A DNA stretch of 64,000 nt from Streptomyces sp. RFCAC02 (GCF_004193175.1 NZ_SAUH01000001.1:5427501-5491500); one strand, 5' to 3'; counted from the first letter of the stretch, positions 47,250-58,581 are shown. The notes: generated by a model not told the origin, from the sequence alone. A program made the numbers and translations.

Positions 47250-47837
47250 GCCACGGCCCACCGGGGGACGGACCGCAGGCCGCACCGGGCGGCGCCGGTA
47301 CGCGTCCCACGTTCACGAGGACCGGCGCGCCGCCGCGCGTATGCGTCCCGCACCCTTCGGCCCGCCCCGGGAAAGCGACTCCCCGAGCCCCGGCGGCGCG
47401 GCGGGTGCGGACGATTCCGATCGCCGGCGGCGGCCCGGCGGCACGGTAATGGACCGGCCGCCCGGGAGCGCCGCGGAAGGAATCCCGCCGCCCCACCGGT
47501 GCCCCGCGAGAGGGCGCCCGCGGACCGTCCGCACCCAATCCCGCAATTCGCCGCCGCCCGGCGCCTCCCGAATTGCTCGGCGGCTCCCCGCCATTGCCGC
47601 CGCCCCGGCAGCCACCGCCCCGCTGCCGACGCTTTCACCCGGCATCCGCCTCATCTTCCGTCCGTCCCCCATCGGGCACCTCCCCATTTCCCCGGCGCGG
47701 ACTTCCGAGCCCGCTTCTCCCACCGGAACGCATACCCAACATTACGCTCAGTAATCATCGTTGGCAAGGGCTTTCCCCCGAGCATCACCACTCGGCTATC
47801 GCGTTCCCTCAACTCCCGCTGTCAACAAGCCGTTTGA
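47250..47837. other. 588-bp gene-free region after lsr2
   Basis: ORFs on both strands lack G/C third-position bias and look non-coding. The right end is A+T-richer and holds a palindrome and a promoter-like pair on the minus strand (separate entry) pointing into this gap, so an untranslated or antisense RNA is possible. Confidence 0.55.
47739..47768 (-). promoter_or_regulatory. Minus-strand promoter-like element with ATTAC-N5-GTAAT palindrome
   Basis: On the minus strand TTGCCA and TAATGT are 17 bp apart, a good -35/-10 pair. Between and overlapping them lies ATTAC-gctca-GTAAT (47741-47755), a perfect palindrome with a 5-bp spacer that would suit a repressor. It reads toward the lsr2 3' end and no clear gene follows. 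Confidence 0.45.
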
Positions 47838-48368
47838 TCACCCGGCCGGCCCCGGGTCGGTCAGCTCCCCGGCCAGCATGTCCATCAGCAGACCGTCGCG
47901 TGTCAGTCCGTCCGCACGCCGCTCGTACTGCCGCATGACACCCACCGGCCGGAAACCGAGCCGGCGGTACAGCCGCACCGCTCCCTCGTTCTCCACCGCC
48001 GGATCGATCGTCAGCCGGTGGTGCCCGTCGGCGTCGAACAGGTGGCGCGCCAACGCGTACAGGGCCGCACCGCCGATCCCCCGCCGATGGACGCCGGCGT
48101 GCACGGCCACATCGATGCCGGCGTGCCGGAAGTCGCGCGTCGGCTCCTCCCACGCCTGGATCAGTCCCGCCACAGTGCCGCGGAACTCGATGGCGTACGT
48201 GCGCCCGTCGCCGGACGGCGCGCACGCATCCTCGGCCTCCTCGTCCGGATCCCCCCACCACCTGGCCACCTCGGGGCACGCCAGCACCGCGCGGAACGCC
48301 GCCCGGTCGGCCGGTACGGCCGGCCGCAGCCGGACACCCCGCCCCTCGATCGCCCCCATGACGCGCAT
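47838..48368 (-). CDS. GNAT-family N-acetyltransferase
   Basis: A 176-residue acetyltransferase. The acetyl-CoA loop is VHRRGIGGAAL (R/QxxGxG/A) and is followed by LTIDPAVENEGAVRLYRRLGF, the typical motif B. The size and RLRPAVPAD start resemble aminoglycoside 6'-type and ribosomal-protein acetyltransferases, but the substrate is not determinable. ATG 48368 or 48359 are both possible; upstream ATGs seem too far out. It diverges from the methyltransferase gene. Confidence 0.85.
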   Translation of the reverse strand: MRVMGAIEGRGVRLRPAVPADRAAFRAVLACPEVARWWGDPDEEAEDACAPSGDGRTYAIEFRGTVAGLIQAWEEPTRDFRHAGIDVAVHAGVHRRGIGGAALYALARHLFDADGHHRLTIDPAVENEGAVRLYRRLGFRPVGVMRQYERRADGLTRDGLLMDMLAGELTDPGPAG

Positions 48369-48607
48369 GCGGCCCATCCTGCCGCACCCACCGGCTCCCC
48401 GACCTCCGGCCACGACCCGGCCCCGTGACATCCGGGCACCCAACACCCTTCAAACCACCACAGCACCTCCCGCACCGGGCGGCCCGTCAGCCACTCCGGG
48501 CCGGAACATGCCTGGCGCCGCCCGCACGGCCTCGGAGAGGATGTCCCCGGGCCGGCGCCCCCACCCGTCCCGGAACACCGACCGACCGCGAGCGGAGACG
48601 AAGCAGC

Positions 48608-49411
48608 ATGACCACGCGCGACGCCCAGCAAGGCCCCGCCGGCATCGACACCTCGGTGCCCCACTCGGCGCGCATCTGGAACTACTGGCTCGGCGGCAAG
48701 GACAACTACCGCGTCGACCGCGAGGCCGGTGACGCGTACCGCCGCACCGTCCCGGGTATCGACGCGATGGCCCGCGCCTCCCGCTACTTCCTCACCCGGT
48801 CGATCCGTTTCCTGGCCGGCGAGGCGGGCATCCGCCAGTTCCTCGACGTCGGGACCGGCCTGCCCACCGTGGACAACACCCACGAGGTCGCCCAGCGTGT
48901 CGCGCCTTCCAGCCGGATCGTCTACGTGGACAACGACCCGCTGATCCTGCTCCACGCCCAGGCCCTGCTCACCTCCGCCCCCGAGGGGGTCACGCAGTAC
49001 ATCGACGCGGACCTCCACGATCCCGCGGCCGTCCTCGCCGGCGCCGCGGCCACCCTGGACTTCGACCGGCCCGTGGGCCTCATCCTGTCCGACGTGATGG
49101 GCCACGTCGCCGACTACGCGGCGGCCCGCGACATCGTGCGCCGCCTGGTCGCCGGCCTGTCGCCGGGCAGCTACCTGATGCTGAGCCACGGAGCCGCCAA
49201 CGACCCGGAGCTGATCGCGGCCCAGGAGGACTACAACGACACCGGCGCCGTCCCCTACATCCTCCGCACACAGGAGCAGATCACGGGGTTCTTCGACGGT
49301 CTCGACCTGCTTGACCCCGGCGTCGTCCCCATGCCGGAGTGGCGTCCCGACGTGGTCGTCGGCGACTACCCGGCGAGCGTCGGCATGGGAGGCGTCGCCC
49401 GCGTCCCCTGA
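48608..49411 (+). CDS. SAM-dependent methyltransferase, PF04672 (DUF574) type
   Basis: A 267-residue protein of a family greatly expanded in actinomycetes. Diagnostic start: [22 protein letters not shown] loop [10 protein letters not shown] near residues 79-88; [16 protein letters not shown]. Substrates are mostly unknown; many members sit beside WhiJ-type or other developmental regulators, though not here. ATG 48608 has a weak GCGGAGACGAAG site. Confidence 0.9.
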   Translation: MTTRDAQQGPAGIDTSVPHSARIWNYWLGGKDNYRVDREAGDAYRRTVPGIDAMARASRYFLTRSIRFLAGEAGIRQFLDVGTGLPTVDNTHEVAQRVAPSSRIVYVDNDPLILLHAQALLTSAPEGVTQYIDADLHDPAAVLAGAAATLDFDRPVGLILSDVMGHVADYAAARDIVRRLVAGLSPGSYLMLSHGAANDPELIAAQEDYNDTGAVPYILRTQEQITGFFDGLDLLDPGVVPMPEWRPDVVVGDYPASVGMGGVARVP

Positions 49412-49433
49412 CGCGCCGCCCGCCGCACACACG

Positions 49434-49473
49434 ACCGCCCCGGCCGGGCGTGGGGGACGCCGGCCGGGGCGGT
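49434..49473. terminator. Bidirectional terminator, methyltransferase / isocitrate dehydrogenase
   Basis: ACCGCCCCGGCCGG and its exact complement form a 14-bp stem with a 12-nt loop between the convergent genes, 22 bp after the methyltransferase stop and 25 bp from the icd stop. Confidence 0.85.
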
Positions 49474-49498
49474 GCCGTGCGCGAGGGGCGCGCCGCCG

Positions 49499-51730
<2,232 letters not shown>

Positions 51731-51747
51731 TCACGTCTGCAACATTG

Positions 51748-51765
51748 CTCGACATCAAGATATCT
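51748..51765. promoter_or_regulatory. Imperfect palindrome in the icd promoter region
   Basis: CTCGA-ca-TCAAG followed by AGATATCT forms an imperfect MarR-type palindrome 30-47 bp upstream of icd. It recalls the TamR-type sites reported at TCA-cycle promoters in S. coelicolor, but the match is partial and made from memory. Confidence 0.25.
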
Positions 51766-51922
51766 CTTCCGTGCACTCCGCTCGACAGGGCTCCTCGCCG
51801 TGTGAAGGAGGGGCAACCCCTCGACGCCCGAGATAAACCTTCTCATCCACTTAGATCCATATATGTCCAGTCGTAGCGTCGAAAGAGAGGAGACCACGAG
51901 AGTCGACGAGAGGAAGCGGACG

Positions 51923-52750
51923 ATGCCCTTCGTGACGACGCGCGACGACACCGACATCTTCTACAAGGACTGGGGCTCCGGTCCCCCTGTCGTGTTCATC
52001 CACGGCTGGCCGCTCAACGCGGACGCGTGGGAGGACCAGATGAAGCTGGTCGCCGACAACGGCTACCGCGCCATCGCCCACGACCGCAGGGGTCACGGCC
52101 GTTCGGACCAGACCTGGGGTGGCTACGACTTCGACACCTTCGCGGACGACCTCGACGACCTGATCACGAGTCTCGACCTGCGGGACGTCACGCTGGTCGC
52201 CCATTCGATGGGCGGCGGGGAGCTGGCCCGCTACATAGGCCGGCACGGCACCTCGCGGATCAGCAAGGCGCTGATGGTCGGCGCGATCCCGCCCGTCATG
52301 GTCAAGTCCGAGTCCAACCCGGAGGGCACGCCGCAGAAGGTCTTCGAGACCCTCAAGGACGGCATCCTGAACGAGCGCTCCCAGTTCTGGCTCGACACCG
52401 CCGAGACGTTCTTCGGCGCCAACCGCCCCGGCAACAGGGTGACGAGCGGCAACAAGTACGCCTTCTGGCTGATGGCGATGCAGGAGAGCATCCAGGCCGG
52501 CGTGGCCTGCGTGGACGCCTTCTCGCAGACGGACTTCACCGAGGACCTCAAGAAGTTCGACGTCCCGACGCTGCTGATCCACGGCGACGACGACCAGGTC
52601 GTCCCGATCGGCCCCGCGTCGCAGAAGGCCGCGCGGATCATCCCGGACGCCACCCTGACCGTCTATGAAGGCGGCTCCCACGGCCTGGCCAATGTCCCCG
52701 GCACGAAGGAGCGCTTCGGCCGGGACCTCATGGCCTTCCTGCGGGGCTGA
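51923..52750 (+). CDS. Alpha/beta hydrolase, non-heme chloroperoxidase-like
   Basis: A 275-residue hydrolase. Nucleophile elbow AHSMGGGE (GxSxGG, near residues 93-100), acid in HGDDDQVV and His in GGSHGLAN complete the triad; FIHGWPLNADAWEDQM forms the oxyanion side. The group includes cofactor-free perhydrolases and esterases. ATG 51923 has GAGGAAG at 8 nt. Divergent from icd. Confidence 0.9.
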   Translation: MPFVTTRDDTDIFYKDWGSGPPVVFIHGWPLNADAWEDQMKLVADNGYRAIAHDRRGHGRSDQTWGGYDFDTFADDLDDLITSLDLRDVTLVAHSMGGGELARYIGRHGTSRISKALMVGAIPPVMVKSESNPEGTPQKVFETLKDGILNERSQFWLDTAETFFGANRPGNRVTSGNKYAFWLMAMQESIQAGVACVDAFSQTDFTEDLKKFDVPTLLIHGDDDQVVPIGPASQKAARIIPDATLTVYEGGSHGLANVPGTKERFGRDLMAFLRG

Positions 52751-52808
52751 CCTCCGCCCGCCGCGACCGGCTCCTCCCGGCCGAGGGGCCGGCCTTCCGC
52801 GTGCGGAT

Positions 52809-53039
52809 TCAGTAGTCCTCGGCGTCCCGGACCTCCTGCAAATAGGCGTTGGCGGAGGCCCCCTCGTCCACGAGATCGGGCACCAGGTCGACGGAGCTGA
52901 GCAGGGACGCGCCCTTCCCCTCGGCGGGCTGCCAGCGGTCGGCGATGATCCGCTGCTTGTCCTCGGGCTGGTTCTCCATCCACTCGCGGTTCTGCGGGCT
53001 CAGCTGGCGGAGGAAATGGGCGAGCGGATCCACGGACAT
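52809..53039 (-). CDS. Small acidic protein of unknown function
   Basis: A 76-residue soluble protein (MSVDPLAHFLRQLSPQ to DAEDY), rich in Asp and Gln. ATG 53039 has AGGAG 8 nt upstream, and codon bias is normal, so I accept it. I recognise no family. It converges on the chloroperoxidase-like gene. Confidence 0.6.
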   Translation of the reverse strand: MSVDPLAHFLRQLSPQNREWMENQPEDKQRIIADRWQPAEGKGASLLSSVDLVPDLVDEGASANAYLQEVRDAEDY

Positions 53040-53185
53040 CGGGGGCGTCTCCTGACCGGGAGGGGGCACGGGCACCGGATCAGCCTCGGCGAGCGGACCG
53101 CGGACGCGGGCCGCATGCGGGCGCCGCCGAGCCGGATCCCACCCGCACGGGTGAACCGGTTTCTCAGGTGCCCGCCGATTGCCGC

Positions 53186-53214
53186 TGGACTCGGACGGGC
53201 GGCACATCTAGATT
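53186..53214 (+). promoter_or_regulatory. Promoter of a leaderless methyltransferase mRNA
   Basis: TGGACT (-35) and TAGATT (-10) are 17 bp apart, and the -10 ends 6 bp before GTG 53221. With no ribosome site present, the transcript is predicted to begin at the start codon. Confidence 0.6.
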
Positions 53215-53220
53215 AGTTCC

Positions 53221-54000
53221 GTGGATGAACAAAAGGCGGACGGTAGCGCTGGTGACGCCAACTACGCTGTCATCGGCACTGATTACAGCATCTACCGGCA
53301 GCCCGACCCGCGCATCGCCGAGGCCGTCCGACGCGCGCTCGGCGACGCCACGACAGTCGTCAACGTCGGAGCCGGCGCCGGCTCGTACGAGAGCACCGCG
53401 CTGACCGTCACCCCCGTGGAACCCTCGCAGTCCATGCGGGACCAGCGCCCCGCCCATCTCGCCCCCGCCATCGACGCCACGGCCGAGAACCTGCCCTTCC
53501 CCGACGACATGTTCGACGCCGCCATGACGACGTTCAGCGTGCACCAGTGGAACGACCTCGCGGCCGGCCTCTCCGGGATGCGGCGCGTGGCGCGCGGCCC
53601 GGTCGTCGTCCTGACCTGTGACCCCGATCTGGTGCGCGACTTCTGGCTGTACGAGTACGCGCCGCTCGTCCTCGACACCGAGGCGAGGCGCTACCCCGCC
53701 CTCGCCGACATCACCGGGGCGCTCGGCGGCACCGCGACGGTGGAGCGCGTGCCGATCCCCGCCGACTGCACCGACGGGTTCAACGAGGCCTACTACGGCC
53801 GCCCGGAACGGCTCCTCGAACCGGGCGCCCGCCTCGCCTGCTCGGCCTGGAGTTTCGTCGGCCGGGACGTCCAGGAGCAGTACATCGACCGGCTGCGCCG
53901 CGACCTCGACTCCGGCCGCTGGGACGAGCGGTACGGAGACCTGCGCCGGCTGCCGAGCTGGGACGGCTCCCTCGTCCTCATCCGCGCCCTCCCCTCCTGA
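53221..54000 (+). CDS. Class I SAM-dependent methyltransferase (UbiE/Methyltransf_11-like)
   Basis: A 259-residue protein. SAM-binding loop VVNVGAGAGSYE (residues about 45-56), EPSQSMRDQRP (acidic post-strand II) and AENLPFPDDMFDAAMTTFSVHQW (motifs II/III) give a confident class I methyltransferase. The substrate is a small molecule of unknown type. It is leaderless by inference and ends at a strong hairpin. Confidence 0.87.
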   Translation: MDEQKADGSAGDANYAVIGTDYSIYRQPDPRIAEAVRRALGDATTVVNVGAGAGSYESTALTVTPVEPSQSMRDQRPAHLAPAIDATAENLPFPDDMFDAAMTTFSVHQWNDLAAGLSGMRRVARGPVVVLTCDPDLVRDFWLYEYAPLVLDTEARRYPALADITGALGGTATVERVPIPADCTDGFNEAYYGRPERLLEPGARLACSAWSFVGRDVQEQYIDRLRRDLDSGRWDERYGDLRRLPSWDGSLVLIRALPS

Positions 54001-54007
54001 CGGGCGC

Positions 54008-54043
54008 TCCGCCCGGCGGCCCTCGACCGCGCCGCCGGGCGGA
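54008..54043. terminator. Bidirectional terminator, methyltransferase / GH5
   Basis: TCCGCCCGGCGGC and its exact complement (13-bp stem, 10-nt loop) lie 8 bp after the methyltransferase stop and 11 bp from the GH5 stop. Confidence 0.85.
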
Positions 54044-54053
54044 CCCGCGATCG

Positions 54054-55763
54054 TCACACGGCGGTGCCGGTCACCGTCGTGCCCGTGCGCTCCAGCGTGT
54101 ACGTCACCTTCTCACCGCTCCAGAAGTGGAAGGTCAGCGTCACCGTCGAACCGTCCCTGACCTCGGCGAAGAACGCGGCCGGCAGCGTGATCGTGCCGTT
54201 CGCCGTGTCCGGCACGAAGGCGGCACCGTACTCCTTGAACGACGTCCAGTTCTGCGGCCCGGCGAACGTGCCGTCGTCGTACACGGCCTCCATGGTCGCC
54301 AGCCGATCACCGTTGAACGCTGCCGGCACCACGAGTGACTGCGTCGTGCCGGTGGCGTCCTGCAGGACAGCGGTGTCGTACGTGATGACGTACACCGACC
54401 AGGGGACGCCCCGGGAGAACCGGAGCGTGAGTTCGGCGTTCACCCCGTACTCGCGGTCCTCCGTGAGGCGGCGGAGCGTGGCGGCCCGGAGGGTGAGCCG
54501 GTCGCCGGCCACGGTGTAGTCGCGCCCGGGGGCGAGCCGGTCGTGCCCCGCGCGCACCCCGGTGAGACGGTTGCCGTTGCGGTCGAGCGTGATCGTCGTG
54601 TCCGGCGGCTCCCCGTCGCGCGGGACGAACACCTGGTCGGTCGACGCCGTGGACGACGCGACGTGCCAGCTCGACCTGATCTGCCGGAACAGGCTCGGGT
54701 CCCTCCAGGTGAACGCGGTGCGGTCGAAATGCTGTCCGTTGTCCCACAGCATCGTGGTGAGCTGCCGCTGCCTCGCGTACGTGCCGAGGAACTCGAAGAA
54801 CTTCAGCTTCTCGCCCTGCTCGATCGCGCTCGTGCTCCGGTCGAAGCCGAGCAGCCCGTACTCACCGACGATCACCGGGACGCCGGCGGCGACGAACGTG
54901 TCGTGGACCCGGTCGAAGGTGTCCGTCAGGTCCTGGCGCGTCGTCGCGTCGAAGCGGGTGGTGCCGGCGATGTTCACGCTGAACGGCCAGTAGCCGTAGA
55001 AGTGGACTGTCGCGACGAGATGGGGGTCGTCCAGCGCCGCGAACGTGGCGGCCAGTTCGTCGAGCCGTGCTTGCTCGGGGGAGGAGTGGAGGGTGGGCAG
55101 GACGAGGAGACGTGTGGCGTTCGCGCCGCCGGATTCCCGGACGAGCCCGTGGAACACCGTGTTCAGCTCGTCCATCAGCACGGCGTTCTGCGCGTCACCG
55201 GAACTTCCCTCGAATGTCGGCTCGTTGATGCTCTCGAACAGCAGCTCACGCGGAGCGTCGCGGAACGCGTCGGCGATCTGCTCCCACGTCCGGGTGAAGC
55301 GTTCGATGACCGCGTCGTGCCGGGTCGGGAGATCCTTGACCCACTGCCAGGAGTCGTGATGGACGTTGAGGAGGACGTAGAGCCCCTCGTCCAGCGCCCA
55401 GCCGACGACCTCACGGACGCGCTCCAGATACGCTGCGTCGATGGTCCACTCCGGCGCGCCTCCCTGGTGTTGCCCCCAGGTCACCGGGATGCGGACGCTG
55501 CGGAAACCCTGCTCCCTGACATTGCTGAGCAGTTCGCGGGTGACCCTCGGATTCCCCCACGAGGTCTCGTCGGCACCGGTGGCGTCGAAGGTGTTGCCGA
55601 GGTTCCACCCGGGCTGCATGTCGGCGACGACGGCCCGGGCCGACGAGGGCCGCGCCCGCCCGGCCTCGGCGGCCACGGCGGTGGGCGGCAGAGCGGCGAA
55701 CACCCCGACGAGGGCGAGCAGAACGGCGAGGGCGGTCAGCGCCCCGCGTGAACGGCTTCTCAC
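54054..55763 (-). CDS. Secreted GH5 endoglucanase with X2 and CBM46 modules
   Basis: A 569-residue secreted cellulase. The Sec signal peptide ends near AVAAE (residue 32). The GH5 (subfamily 4-like) barrel spans about 45-365: GWNLGNTFDATG, acid/base Glu181 in SINEPTF, nucleophile Glu301 in VGEYGLLG. It is followed by an Ig-like CBM_X2 (about 375-470) and a CBM46-like domain (about 472-560), the arrangement of bacterial Cel5B-type xyloglucanase/endoglucanases. GTG 55763 has AAGGGA upstream. A near-perfect CebR site lies 25 bp before the start. Confidence 0.93.
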   Translation of the reverse strand: MRSRSRGALTALAVLLALVGVFAALPPTAVAAEAGRARPSSARAVVADMQPGWNLGNTFDATGADETSWGNPRVTRELLSNVREQGFRSVRIPVTWGQHQGGAPEWTIDAAYLERVREVVGWALDEGLYVLLNVHHDSWQWVKDLPTRHDAVIERFTRTWEQIADAFRDAPRELLFESINEPTFEGSSGDAQNAVLMDELNTVFHGLVRESGGANATRLLVLPTLHSSPEQARLDELAATFAALDDPHLVATVHFYGYWPFSVNIAGTTRFDATTRQDLTDTFDRVHDTFVAAGVPVIVGEYGLLGFDRSTSAIEQGEKLKFFEFLGTYARQRQLTTMLWDNGQHFDRTAFTWRDPSLFRQIRSSWHVASSTASTDQVFVPRDGEPPDTTITLDRNGNRLTGVRAGHDRLAPGRDYTVAGDRLTLRAATLRRLTEDREYGVNAELTLRFSRGVPWSVYVITYDTAVLQDATGTTQSLVVPAAFNGDRLATMEAVYDDGTFAGPQNWTSFKEYGAAFVPDTANGTITLPAAFFAEVRDGSTVTLTFHFWSGEKVTYTLERTGTTVTGTAV

Positions 55764-55787
55764 GGTGGTCCCTTTCGATCAACGGCG

Positions 55788-55801
55788 GGGAAGCGCTCCC
55801 A
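55788..55801. promoter_or_regulatory. CebR-like operator (12 of 14)
   Basis: GGGAAGCGCTCCCA differs from the CebR consensus palindrome at two positions in the left arm. Its location 25 bp before the secreted GH5 gene mirrors the perfect site before the mannanase. Confidence 0.75.
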
Positions 55802-55925
55802 TGACCGCCGGGGATGCTAACGATCGAACGCCGTTCCCAGAAGACACCGCGCGTGTCAGTGGCTGCGCGTACCGTGTGGCCAGCGCAGCGCGATCGACGC
55901 GACAAGGCGACCACGAGGGGGGCCG

Positions 55926-58469
55926 GTGCGGGCTCAGGAGATCACGTTCCTCAAGCTCGTCCAGGGCGAGAAGCAGTTCCAGGTGCCGCTGTACCAGCGC
56001 ACTTACAGCTGGGGCCGACCGCAATGGGACAGGCTGTGGGACGACATCGGTGAGTTGGTGGAGCAGCACCTCAGCGGGGAGAGCCCTGCGCCGCATTTTC
56101 TCGGGTCCGTCGTTCTCGCTCCTGGCCGTCTGCAAGCGGGGGGAGTGCAGCGCTGGCTCGTAGTGGACGGCCAGCAGCGTCTGACGACGTTGATGCTGGC
56201 CTTCGCCGCTTTGCGGGACCACCTGAAACATGTCGGGGATGCCCGTGCCGCGGACCGTGTACACCGCCAGGTGCTGGTCAACGAGTTCCATGAAGGGCTG
56301 GACCACTACCGGTTGCTCCCAACCCAGGCCGATCGCGATGCGTTCGCCGCGTGTGTGGCGGCCACCCCGGAGGCCGGCGGCGGGGACACGGTGGGAGCTG
56401 CGTATCGCTTCTTCCTGGGAGCCTTCGCCGAGGGCCGCACCAACGGCCGGGAAGGCTGGGAGACCGCTGTCGAGACCGTCCTCAAGGATCTGCTCTCGAT
56501 CGTCGAGATCACCGCGGAGGCCGGTGACAACGTGTACCGGATCTTCGAGTCCATCAACAACACGGGAGTCGGGCTCAGCCAGAGTGATCTCCTGCGGAAC
56601 TACGTGTTCATGCTCCTGCCCACGCGGGGCGAGCGTGTGTACCGGGAGTTGTGGCTGCCGATGCAGCAGCGACTCGGGCCGAAGAATCTCGACCTGCTGG
56701 TATGGCTCGACCTGGTGGTGCGTGGACACAGCAAGGCCAACAAGGGCGATGTGTATCGTCAGCAGCAGAAGGGACTCGAACCCCTGGCCGGGGACGAGAC
56801 TGCCCTTGAGCAGGAGATCGCACGGCTTTTCGAGCACGCCGGGCGACTGCTGCGCATCCTGGAACCGGAGCGCGAGCCCGTTCCGCGTTTGCGCGCGGCC
56901 CTCCGGCGGCTCGACGCGTGGGGCGGACGCATCCACTACCCCCTGGCGCTTCACCTGCTCACCCTGGTCGACGAGGGGACGACCGATCCGGACGAGGCCG
57001 CGCAGGCCCTGGAGTTCGCCGAGTCGTACCTCGTCCGCCGAATGATCTGTCAGGTTCCGACGAACAATCTGAACCGGATCTTCATGGAGGCCCCCAGGGA
57101 GTTGGAGCGCGACCGCTCCGCGGCCGAGGCCGTGCGCCGCTTCCTCTCCGGACGCCGCCGCAACTGGCCGACGGATGAGGAACTGAGGGACGCGGTCCGT
57201 CACAAGCCCTTCTACTGGGGAGGGCAGCCGGGTCACCGCCGGCATGTGCTGCGCCGACTGGAGGAGAGCTACGGCGCGAGTGAGCCGGTGGACTTCGAGG
57301 CGGCGCGACTCACGGTCGAACACGTCCTTCCTCAGCACCCCGCACAGTCCTGGTACGACCTGCTGGGTGAGGAGACGGACGAGGGGCAGACCCCGCAGGA
57401 GCTTCACGACGCACTGGTCCACACTCTGGGCAACCTCACGCTCACGGGAGAGAACAGCAAGCTCTCCAACCATCCTTTCCGCCGCAAGCAGGAGATCCTC
57501 GATTCAAGCGCCCTGCGGATGAACCAGGAGATCGCCGCTGCGAGCCGCTGGGGCAAGGCGGAGATCCTCGACCGCGCCGACAGGCTCACCGACCGTGCGG
57601 TCCGCCTGTGGCCGGGGCCCGTGGGAGTGGTCCGTGCGACGGGTGAGGAGTGGCACGGCTGGGCCGATCTTCGGGCAGCCCTCGTCGCCATGCCGAGCGG
57701 GACCTGGACCACCTTCGGCGATATCGCCGAGCTCATCGGTACTCACGCCGTGGCCGTCGGCAATCACCTCGCCGCGTCACCGGGTGTCATCGCGGCCTAC
57801 CGTGTTCTCACGGCGGACGGGCGTGTCCCGTCGGGCTTCCGCCGGCCGGACGGCAGGACGGATGACCCCGCACAGCTCCTGGCGGACCAGGGAATCGCCT
57901 TCGGCCCAGCAGGACGTGCTCACCGCTCCCACCGGCTGGTGGCCGCGGAACTCGCCACCCTGATCGGCCGGGACGTCCCCCATGACGCTGCCCACCCCGC
58001 ACTCCCGGACCCGGAACGGGCCGCAGCGGCGCACCGATTCGAGGCCCAGCTCAAGGAGAACCAGGCCGAGGCGGCCGACGGTGTCCTCGCGATGCTCGAG
58101 TTCTGGGAGCGGCAGGGCGGCCACCGCGAATGCGGCCGCCATGAGGAGACGAGTTGTTTCCCGACACTCGGGGTGGCACTCACCGGGCGGCCGAACGCGC
58201 TGTGGCCGATGGCCGTCTACCCGGTGTCGGGCACGGTCGAGGTTGTCTTCCAGCATTTGAAGAGGCGCAGCCCGTTCGATGACGTCGAGCAGCGGCGTGA
58301 GCTGATGCACCGCCTCAATGAGGTCGAGGGCATCAACCTCGTCGAGGGCAAGCTGGAACTGCGGCCATCGTTCCCGCTGTCCGTCTTCGCACGGCACAGT
58401 GAGCAGATCTGTGCCGTGTTGGAGTGGTTCGTGCATACTGCTGCCCTGCAGCGCGTGCAAGGGCACTGA
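55926..58469 (+). CDS. GmrSD-like DUF262/DUF1524 protein fused to an alkyltransferase-like domain
   Basis: An 847-residue protein. Residues 1-230 are DUF262 (QVPLYQRTYSW at 19-29, the nucleotide-handling DGQQR at 81-85, FESINNTG at 207-214). DUF1524 follows at about 400-545 with the HNH-like EHVLPQH at 465-471 and LGNLTLTG at 501-508. Together these equal GmrS and GmrD, subunits of type IV restriction enzymes that cut modified DNA. Residues 576-645 resemble an O6-alkylguanine methyltransferase DNA-binding domain (SGTWTTFGDIAELIG), but the PCHR active site is AAYR. Residues 715-840 are an unassigned domain. GTG 55926 has AGGGGG. Some G/C bias is relaxed. I infer anti-phage defence. Confidence 0.85.
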   Translation: MRAQEITFLKLVQGEKQFQVPLYQRTYSWGRPQWDRLWDDIGELVEQHLSGESPAPHFLGSVVLAPGRLQAGGVQRWLVVDGQQRLTTLMLAFAALRDHLKHVGDARAADRVHRQVLVNEFHEGLDHYRLLPTQADRDAFAACVAATPEAGGGDTVGAAYRFFLGAFAEGRTNGREGWETAVETVLKDLLSIVEITAEAGDNVYRIFESINNTGVGLSQSDLLRNYVFMLLPTRGERVYRELWLPMQQRLGPKNLDLLVWLDLVVRGHSKANKGDVYRQQQKGLEPLAGDETALEQEIARLFEHAGRLLRILEPEREPVPRLRAALRRLDAWGGRIHYPLALHLLTLVDEGTTDPDEAAQALEFAESYLVRRMICQVPTNNLNRIFMEAPRELERDRSAAEAVRRFLSGRRRNWPTDEELRDAVRHKPFYWGGQPGHRRHVLRRLEESYGASEPVDFEAARLTVEHVLPQHPAQSWYDLLGEETDEGQTPQELHDALVHTLGNLTLTGENSKLSNHPFRRKQEILDSSALRMNQEIAAASRWGKAEILDRADRLTDRAVRLWPGPVGVVRATGEEWHGWADLRAALVAMPSGTWTTFGDIAELIGTHAVAVGNHLAASPGVIAAYRVLTADGRVPSGFRRPDGRTDDPAQLLADQGIAFGPAGRAHRSHRLVAAELATLIGRDVPHDAAHPALPDPERAAAAHRFEAQLKENQAEAADGVLAMLEFWERQGGHRECGRHEETSCFPTLGVALTGRPNALWPMAVYPVSGTVEVVFQHLKRRSPFDDVEQRRELMHRLNEVEGINLVEGKLELRPSFPLSVFARHSEQICAVLEWFVHTAALQRVQGH

Positions 58470-58494
58470 GCGGCAAGCCGCGGCGCGGTACCCA

Positions 58495-58510
58495 GGGGGC
58501 GTACGCCCCC
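58495..58510. repeat. Perfect 16-bp palindrome
   Basis: GGGGGCGTACGCCCCC lies 25 bp after the stop of the DUF262 gene. It has no loop, so it could act as a protein site or as part of a terminator. Confidence 0.6.
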
Positions 58511-58581
58511 AATGGGACCCGCCCGGTCCTGGACGCGGCCGTCCGAGCAGGGTGCTCGTCGCCACGGGCGGGGGAGAGGGT

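Noticed and set aside
47313..47754. Small genes after lsr2 (136-137 codons on either strand)
   Set aside because: Poor third-position bias, no ribosome sites and no recognisable protein; treated as non-coding.
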